Source of the DNA: Chromera velia
Lineage: Eukaryota; Sar; Chromeraceae
Direction of reading: 5' to 3'
Length of the DNA stretch: 28,867 nucleotides
Assembly: GCA_018398765.1 (NCBI GenBank)
Contig: JAHBMJ010000565.1
Coordinates: 80,649-109,515 of the forward strand
Positions 24,001 through 28,867 of this stretch are shown here, in pieces. How positions within the stretch are numbered: the stretch's first letter is position 1; every line of letters begins with the position of its first letter. The translations under genes and the position numbers were made by a program. The notes under the pieces were generated by a model. That model was not told the DNA's origin. It did not search any database and saw only the letters and a program-made list of their open reading frames with translations.

Positions 24001-24515
24001 GCACTCTGGCTGTCTGGCTGTGTGGCTGTCTGTCTGGCTGGCTGGCTGGCTGTCTGGCTGTCTGGCTGTCTGGCTGGCTATATCTCTCTCTGTCTGCCTG
24101 TCTGTCTGTCTATCTATTTATCTCGCCCAGACCAACGTACTTACCTGCAGTAGATGCCCCAATAAGAATGTCCGAGACGCCGTCCCCGTTCACGTCCCCC
24201 GGCCCATGGACGTCCATCCCGGCAGTGTCACCTGACGCTGTCCCGTAAAAGCGAAAACCGTTGCTGCCGTCGAAGGCGCTGACAGACCACTTTCCGTCTG
24301 TGCTGCCATCTGTCGCGTCGAGTGCAGAGAAGTCGCTGCTGCCAAAGACCACCACGGCTTCTCCCTGATTGGAGATACCTTCTGGATCTGCAATTAATCA
24401 CACGAGTTAATTGACATGGTGAGTGCAAGAACAAGAACTAATTCTGAGAGACTCCCTGGGTTTGTAAGAACAACAAAGGCAGTGAATGCCCTCAAACATA
24501 CTTAAGGCACAGAGA

Positions 24516-24570
<55 letters not shown>

Positions 24571-24583
24571 CAGAGATATCTAT

Positions 24584-24623
<40 letters not shown>

Positions 24624-25054
24624 CTATGGTCCAGGATAAGGCAAGGACCATAGGAAAAAACGGATTCGATCTCCCCTTTCGAACACTGAGGCCCCTCTTT
24701 TTACTGTGAGGTTGCTTGCGTTCAAACGACCACACAGCAAACAAGAAAGCCCCCACCTCAATCAATCGAGAGACCTTGAAGTCACTCCAGACGACCAAGT
24801 CCTCACTCACTCACTCACTCACTTACTCACTCACTGACTCGCTTCAAAAGCGCCAGCGATGAAATCGTCAATTCCGTCTCCGTTGACGTCCCCCAGCGCC
24901 CCGACCGTCAGGCCCAGCAGCCCGTCTGTCGTCACTCCGTTCACGGTGATACCGAGAGAGCCGTCAATGTCCGTAACCGAGTAAGTGCCTGAGAATGAGG
25001 AGGAGGACTTGCCAAAAATGACGTGGACCTGTCCTTCTTTGGAACTCACAGGAT

Positions 25055-25153
<99 letters not shown>

Positions 25154-27215
25154 GCAACACGTAGCAAACGTTCGAAAGGCAGGTAGATGTCTGTGTATGC
25201 AGACAAAAAGGAAAGAGACTGATGAACCGATTGAGCCACAGGTGGTCCTTTGGCCCTGTGGATGAACCGATGCATGTCCCTCTTCCTCACTCCACTCCCC
25301 CCTCACTCAACCCCCCACTGACCAGCCCAACCCCCTCCAAAGACGACGTCCTTGATGCCGTCATTGTTGACGTCCACGTTCCCCGCAACCTCATACCCAA
25401 CGTTGTCCCCTGCCTGCCCGTTGACGCGAAACCCGACCACCCCATCCATGTACGACCCCGTAATTTCGATCGGCGAAGTCCAAGTGGCCTTCCCGTACAT
25501 AATAAAAACTGCCCCGGAGGAAGTCCCTCCTTGACCTGGGAAGGTGCATGCATGAGAGAGGAAACGTCAACCTCTCGCCAAAGTCTAAGAAGTCAGGTGC
25601 ACGTATGAAAATTATGTGAAACTGCGGAGAAAGTCCTTCGACAAGAATTCATCCAAAGAACACCTCGTTGAACTGAACACACAGTCCCACAAACAGAAAA
25701 GGCATACACGCACTTCCACAGACATCCACGACGTGCCCCGCAAACACGAAAGCTGTGCAGCTCAGACTGAGTATGGCTTTGCCCCCTGCGCCTCTCTGGC
25801 TCTGTACAGAGGGCCGATCTGGTTGAATCGATCCGTCTCCGTTTTTTTTTTTGCTACGATGATTGGAAACCCTTCCCTCTCCCCAGGTGTGATCTGAGTG
25901 TGAGGTCACACAGGTATATGAAAAGGCGGATATGCAGGCAGACCGACAGACAAACAGACCGGCAAACAAACAGACCGACAGATAAACAGACAAACAGACC
26001 GACAGACAAACAGACAAACAGACAAACGCACGGACGCACGAACGCATCCCAGATACTCACTGGAGAGATGAGCTCCAAAAATGAAGTCGTCTATTCCGTC
26101 TCCGTTCATGTCTCCAGCGTTCGCGTTCCCCCGCCCCAGCTCGGCGTTGTTCCCCACTCCTGTAAAGATCACCCCGTCCGACCCGCTCAAAGCGGAGACG
26201 GTGACTGATGCCGGCCATGTGGCCCTTCCAAAGATCATGTACAATTCGCCACTGTTGGTGTAACCGTTAGGATCTGCAAGAGATGGAAGGGGGTGGCAGG
26301 AGGGAAGGACACATGGTCTGAATGGAGAAATGGATCGGTCCCGACTCACACACACACACACACACACACACAGAGAGAGGGAGAGAGAGAAAGAGACGTC
26401 CTAGACAGACGGCTAAGGGGAGGACCCTGAGGAGGACGCAGCTGAAGTTACACAGACCGTAACTGACTGACTGCATTCTTTCTCTCTTCTGTCCAAACTG
26501 GCCGACCTGCAGCAATAGCCCCCAGCAGAACGTCCGCGATGCCGTCATTGTTCCAGTCTCCCCCCCCTGAGCACATCAATCCAGCACGGGTGCTGGACGT
26601 GCCGATGATCGTGAAACCATTCGTTCCATCGAGCGCGCTCAAGTCCACCTCAGCGGTAAAGCTTGATGAGGTCCAGTCTCTCCCAAAGATCACGTACGCT
26701 TTTGAGCTTCCGTCCTCACTCAGGATCATGTCATCAATGCCGTCGTTGTTTACATCCCCCGCTATCGAAGCGCCTCGCCCCAACAGACCACTCGCCCCCG
26801 TTCCTGCAAGATAAGAACCGTTCGATCCCGTCAGGTAGGATGAAGAGAGAACCGTGGTGGCGTCCCATAGGCGCCGCCGGTCTGCCCCCGCCGCCGTCTC
26901 TGTCGTCGGATCGTTCCGTTCTTTTCCCCTTCCGACAGAAGCAGGCACTGCCTCCTCGCTCTCGTGTGGAACATTCCCCTCCCCCAGCAATTCTTCCAGA
27001 GCACCTCCGAGGGGGAGAGGTAGGGGCGGCTGAAGTGCTTCGTCCAGAGCCAGAGCTGCAAATGGAAAGGAGATCCATGCAAACGAGAGAGAATTCAGGG
27101 AACTGCATGCGGAAAAGATATATAGGAGTGACTGCGTCGTCAGCAGTTGAGCGCGCGACTGTGTGTCTGTGTCGGCCGTGAGAGTCATTCGAAGGCAAGA
27201 GCTACGGCGATACAT
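13700..27215 (-). CDS. giant surface protein: integrin-like propeller, EGF, GPS, polycystin-like membrane block
   Basis: Seventeen exons on the minus strand: 27215-26507, 26273-26061, 25535-25323, 25054-24839, 24387-24145, 23209-23021, 22724-22689, 22392-22345, 22043-21912, 21506-21396, 21158-20983, 20660-20361, 19972-19720, 19433-18716, 17735-16721, 16066-15030 and 14711-13700. All junctions are GT-AG and all phases match, giving 6621 nt (2206 aa plus TGA). Approximate residues: hydrophobic signal-like segment 29-56; seven FG-GAP repeats 130-622; EGF-like 623-662; six-cysteine module 667-703; EGF-like 704-731; Ser/Thr-rich helical region 763-946; GAIN-B/GPS-like 1040-1122; TM1 about 1168-1188; charged region to 1869; four membrane helices 1909-2198. 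Inferred role: calcium-dependent adhesion or mechanosensing at the cell surface. I know no characterised protein with this order. Least certain are the start codon (ATG at 27215, or the next at 27188), the N-terminal exon, and exons 8 and 17. Confidence 0.78.
15030..17735 (-). other. exons 15-16: presumed cytoplasmic region, no known domain
   Basis: About 680 residues lie between TM1 and TM2. Exon 15 includes a basic helix ([20 protein letters not shown]), and exon 16 has long acidic and basic low-complexity runs plus [19 protein letters not shown]. Polycystin-1-like proteins have a PLAT domain directly after TM1; I cannot recognise one here. The exon 15/16 intron (16720-16067) contains a TCTG-rich tract on the sense strand. 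Confidence 0.6.
16498..16566 (+). repeat. (CAGA)n microsatellite in intron 15 of the large gene
   Basis: Tandem CAGA units with a few CGCACGGA interruptions. On the sense (minus) strand they read TCTG. Imperfect CAGA-like DNA continues to about 16690. Confidence 0.85.
17790..18215 (+). repeat. 420-bp (GAAA)n/(GGAA)n polypurine tract in intron 14
   Basis: An almost unbroken purine strand made of GAAA and GGAA units, with a few AAAC and GAAC units near its low end. On the sense strand it is a CTTT/CCTT polypyrimidine tract that ends roughly 55 bases before the exon 15 acceptor at 17736. It produces long artefactual open frames on both strands. Confidence 0.95.
18404..18753 (-). repeat. 43-bp minisatellite, 8 copies, spanning the exon 14/intron 14 junction
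   Basis: Units read CTTACATGAGCATGTGAATG then ATGAACCCCCCTATGAGTGCGCA on the plus strand. The copy nearest 18753 is partly coding: it supplies the second half of TM1 and the productive donor at 18715 (GTAAGT). Six further copies at 18451, 18494, 18537, 18582, 18625 and 18668 keep a GTAAG donor-like site within the intron. The outermost copy (18404-18450) is degenerate. Confidence 0.93.
18716..20660 (-). other. exons 12-14: helical region, GAIN/GPS-like motif and TM1
   Basis: Exons 12 and 13 are Ser/Thr-rich with amphipathic helices (for example [20 protein letters not shown]), resembling the region before the GPS in REJ/GAIN proteins. Exon 14 carries a beta-rich stretch ([22 protein letters not shown]). 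It then carries cysteines at residues about 1098, 1112, 1120 and 1122, with an F and a W between them (CSSFD...EWSSLC...CEC), the pattern of a GPS. The usual HL-S/T cleavage tripeptide is absent; EGAGAG follows instead. A weak hydrophobic segment (about 1137-1154) precedes the strong TM1 ([18 protein letters not shown]), which ends at the exon 14 donor. Confidence 0.62.
20983..22043 (-). other. exons 9-11: EGF-like and cysteine-rich modules
   Basis: Exon 9 encodes a calcium-binding EGF-like module starting [11 protein letters not shown], with the closing [14 protein letters not shown]. Exon 10 encodes a 37-residue module with six cysteines ([20 protein letters not shown], later CQC) that I cannot assign with certainty. 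Exon 11 begins [12 protein letters not shown], the start of another calcium-binding EGF-like module, but only four of the usual six cysteines follow before a Thr/Ser-rich stretch. Exons 9 and 10 are phase 1-1, as is typical of shuffled EGF modules. Confidence 0.8.
22689..22724 (-). other. 36-nt microexon (exon 7) of the large gene
   Basis: Twelve codons ([12 protein letters not shown] region) complete the calcium loop of the seventh propeller blade, whose first half (GDINKD) ends exon 6. The acceptor CAG follows a run of 24 T on the sense strand, and the donor is GTAAGC. Phase is 1-1. Confidence 0.8.
22729..22752 (+). repeat. poly(A) run, the polypyrimidine tract of microexon 7
   Basis: Twenty-four A on the plus strand, read as T on the sense strand, lie three bases upstream of the exon 7 acceptor. 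Confidence 0.95.
23193..23428 (-). repeat. 59-bp tandem repeat, 4 copies, carrying the exon 6 acceptor
   Basis: Copies start at 23193, 23252, 23311 and about 23370; the first three are nearly identical and the fourth is diverged. Each contains, on the sense strand, TCACAGATCCGAACAG, which is the exon 6 acceptor plus its first codons. Only the copy at 23193 joins the full exon. The upstream acceptors would read into a stop. Confidence 0.93.
23816..24115 (+). repeat. 300-bp (CTGC/CTGT/CTGG)n array in intron 5
   Basis: Tandem tetranucleotides CTGC, CTGT and CTGG in blocks, with a few CTCT interruptions. On the sense strand it reads as GCAG/ACAG/CCAG, i.e. purine-rich and opposite in polarity to the other intron repeats. 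Confidence 0.92.
24518..24623 (+). repeat. (GA)n, (CA)n and (GA)n microsatellites in intron 4
   Basis: A GA run passes into GACAGA units, then a short CA run and a second GA run. They read as TC and TG on the sense strand. Confidence 0.9.
25056..25150 (+). repeat. (CA)n microsatellite directly before exon 4
   Basis: About 45 CA units with two CG interruptions. The sense strand reads TG and leads straight into the exon 4 acceptor TGTGCAG, taking the place of a normal polypyrimidine tract. Confidence 0.93.
25937..26043 (+). repeat. (CAGA/CAAA)n microsatellite in intron 2 just after exon 2
   Basis: Alternating CAGACCGA, CAAA and CAGA units, reading TCTG/TTTG on the sense strand, beginning about 17 bases after the exon 2 donor at 26060 (GTGAGT). 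Confidence 0.88.
26347..26397 (+). repeat. (CA)n(GA)n microsatellite in intron 1
   Basis: About 12 CA units pass into a GA-rich run. The sense strand reads TC then TG. Confidence 0.9.
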
Positions 27216-28867
27216 GCACGGAAGCTCAAGTAGCTACATGGATGCATTCAGAAAGTTTGCTTCGACTCTTGAACGGAAAATATATATATATCTCCAATGG
27301 AATCTTTGCTTATTCTGCTTTCACTGGGCCAGTACAAGATGCAGACATGTTCGCCATTGGGTGAATTAAGTGTGAAGCATGCAAGACTGACCCACCTGAA
27401 GACAATAACAGAACGAGGCCCCACAAGAAGCGGCACACAGACCGCAGTGCAGTCGCCTGAGCCGTCATACTTATTTTGTCGCACTCACAAACGACAATGG
27501 AATCAAGCGCCTGCTAGGCCTGACAGTACAGGGCGGCTGGTTCCTGAAATAACTTGTCCAAGTCGACCCGTGTGCTCGTAATCTCCACGTTTCAATAAGT
27601 CAGACGTCGGAGCATGCTCGCATACGTTGTTAGTTCTCGAAACTGTGCAGATGCCGTCCGCAGCGCTGCTTTGATATACATGGATTGTTCGTGTATTTCG
27701 ACCAGACGAGTTTTCTCATTCCTTTCCAGAGCATAGTCTTCCTATTCTGCATTCTTCCCCAGTGCTCCGAACGAGGTTGAGTTATATATATATAAGTGTT
27801 TTGCTGCCACGATCAGTCGATCTGCTTCGACAGCGCATGCATGTATACCAGATTCACCCATACTTTGCCCACTTTCGCACTGCCTTCCGGGGCCGCCCGT
27901 GCATGCATTTGTCTGCCGTCTCTTTTCTGGCTGGAGAGATCGTGCAAAGTCAAGGCAGGGGGAGATCTTAGATCAGAGCTCAAATGACCAAATGGGGGTC
28001 TCCAAAGTTGTTGATTACATCTTTGAGGTCGGGGGGGTCCATAGAACAGCCTTTTCCATCAAATTTTTATTGGAGTGATAAGAACTGAAAGATTTGCCCA
28101 TCCGTCTCCCTGCATGCCCCTCTGTCCATGTGTGTCGCTTTTTTCTTTCTGCAGGGCACCCACCAGACCGTCTACTCGGGAGGCTGACGACTCTTTTCCC
28201 TCTCTAGGTTAGATTGAAGAATCCTGAGCTGTGACTGAGGCAGTGCACGCTTCTTGTAGGCTGCAATGCATGAGTGCCCCCTCACTTTTGGGCAGGCTCT
28301 TTATATGGATTTATTTGGAGTTTTTTTAAACTTGGTATGTTTAGGTGGAGGACCCGAAACCTCGGTGGGCAAAGTATGGTGAAATATACGGTATATACAT
28401 GCATGCATGCACGAGAGTAGGCGCGCACTGCGCGCCGAAAGTGCTTGTTGGGGGGGATTTTTGTCACATGTTTTGTCCTCTATACGCCGATGGGACTCTC
28501 ATCAGTATACGCATGCGGTGCACAGGCGGCCCAGCGGCCTGATCAAGACCTAACAAAAAAATTAGACAAATATCCAAGGCATACGTATCAAGGCAGGGGA
28601 TGCGTTGGGTCTAAATTTGCACGGATGCAAATATATGCCCCCGCTATTTATTTACAAAATTTGAACAACAAAACGAGAAGGAGTAAGAAGGAGAAAAGAA
28701 GGGGGGTACAACTAAATTTTTAGAAGTGAAGTCAACAGCTTTTATGTACTTTTATGTATAATGAATTTTTCTTAGTTAGTCAGTCAGATGGAGGACAAAC
28801 TTAAAACAATTAAAAACAATTTGTAAAACGATAAACAACATAGATTTTTTAAAAGTAAAATTATAGT
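27216..28867. other. 5' flank of the large gene, no further gene seen
   Basis: No coding region is supported. TATATATA strings occur at about 27281-27289 and 27785-27794; the first lies roughly 70 bases upstream of the proposed start on the minus strand and could be a promoter element. The distal part is mixed and becomes AT-rich after about 28540. Confidence 0.45.
28420..28436. repeat. GC-rich hairpin, twin of 11090-11106
   Basis: GGCGCGC ACT GCGCGCC forms a perfect 7-bp stem with a 3-base loop and lies next to a CATGCATGCATGC run. The order of the two parts is inverted relative to the copy near 11090. Confidence 0.6.

Larger units (their letters stand above)
22345..27215 (-). other. exons 1-8: seven-bladed FG-GAP beta-propeller
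   Basis: Each blade has a strand pair around a calcium loop DxNxDGxxD, then a GExYVIFG-type strand. The loops read [54 protein letters not shown] and DINKDGITD. The first two are in exon 1, one each in exons 2-5, and the last is split between exons 6 and 7. Exon 8 (48 nt) supplies only the closing strand ending YVIFG. Seven repeats is the number in integrin alpha chains, where normally only three or four blades keep the calcium loop. Exons 2 and 3 are exactly 213 nt, exon 4 is 216 and exon 5 is 243, and all internal propeller exons are phase 1-1. An in-frame segment at 22299-22229 has an acceptor but no matching donor, so I left it out. Confidence 0.85.

Noticed and set aside
1-28867. tRNA, rRNA or telomere-type repeats
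   Set aside because: I saw no cloverleaf with A/B boxes, no rRNA core sequence and no TTTAGGG-type tandem run.

Overview
This is nuclear DNA of a eukaryote. It has intron-rich genes with GT-AG splice sites, introns of about 200-1000 nt stuffed with microsatellites, AT-rich spacers and one assembly gap. The gene content (an exportin-5 relative and a very large multidomain surface protein with FG-GAP, EGF-like and polycystin-like parts) would suit an alveolate. A chromerid such as Chromera is my best guess, but this is inference and no marker gene proves it.

Layout. 1-937: upstream flank with a possible TATA box. 938-7752 (+): seven-exon exportin-5-like karyopherin; every splice junction I propose keeps the reading frame, giving 1573 aa. 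7753-9450: AT-rich spacer holding an 850-bp hAT-like non-autonomous DNA element (8601-9450) with inverted ends and a near-perfect 8-bp target duplication. 9425-10110 (-): weak Pro/Ser/Thr-rich open frame that runs into the element. 10111-11751: spacer with GC-rich palindromes and a 115-bp N gap. 11752-12870 (+): single-exon FAD/NAD(P)-binding oxidoreductase interrupted by one in-frame TGA. 12871-13699: AT-rich spacer. 13700-27215 (-): one 17-exon gene; all exon phases agree and the coding length (6621 nt, 2206 aa plus stop) is a multiple of three. 27216-28867: no supported gene.

The large minus-strand gene is the highlight. In order it encodes a hydrophobic signal-like N-terminus, seven FG-GAP repeats with DxNxDGxxD calcium loops (a complete integrin-alpha-like beta-propeller), an EGF-like module, a six-cysteine module, a second EGF-like module, a Ser/Thr-rich helical region, a GAIN/GPS-like cysteine motif, one transmembrane helix, about 680 residues of mostly charged presumed cytoplasmic sequence, and a four-helix membrane block resembling TM2-TM5 of polycystin-1-like proteins. 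It stops there, without the ion-pore half. The extracellular exons are mostly symmetrical phase 1-1 cassettes, several of exactly 213 nt.

A second theme is tandem repeats that copy exon-intron junctions: a 43-bp minisatellite carrying a 5' splice site (18404-18753), a 59-bp repeat carrying a 3' splice site (23193-23428), and a 96-bp-spaced duplicate at the exportin intron 2 acceptor (2248-2372). The genes are not functionally linked in any obvious way; the oxidoreductase and the large gene converge tail to tail.
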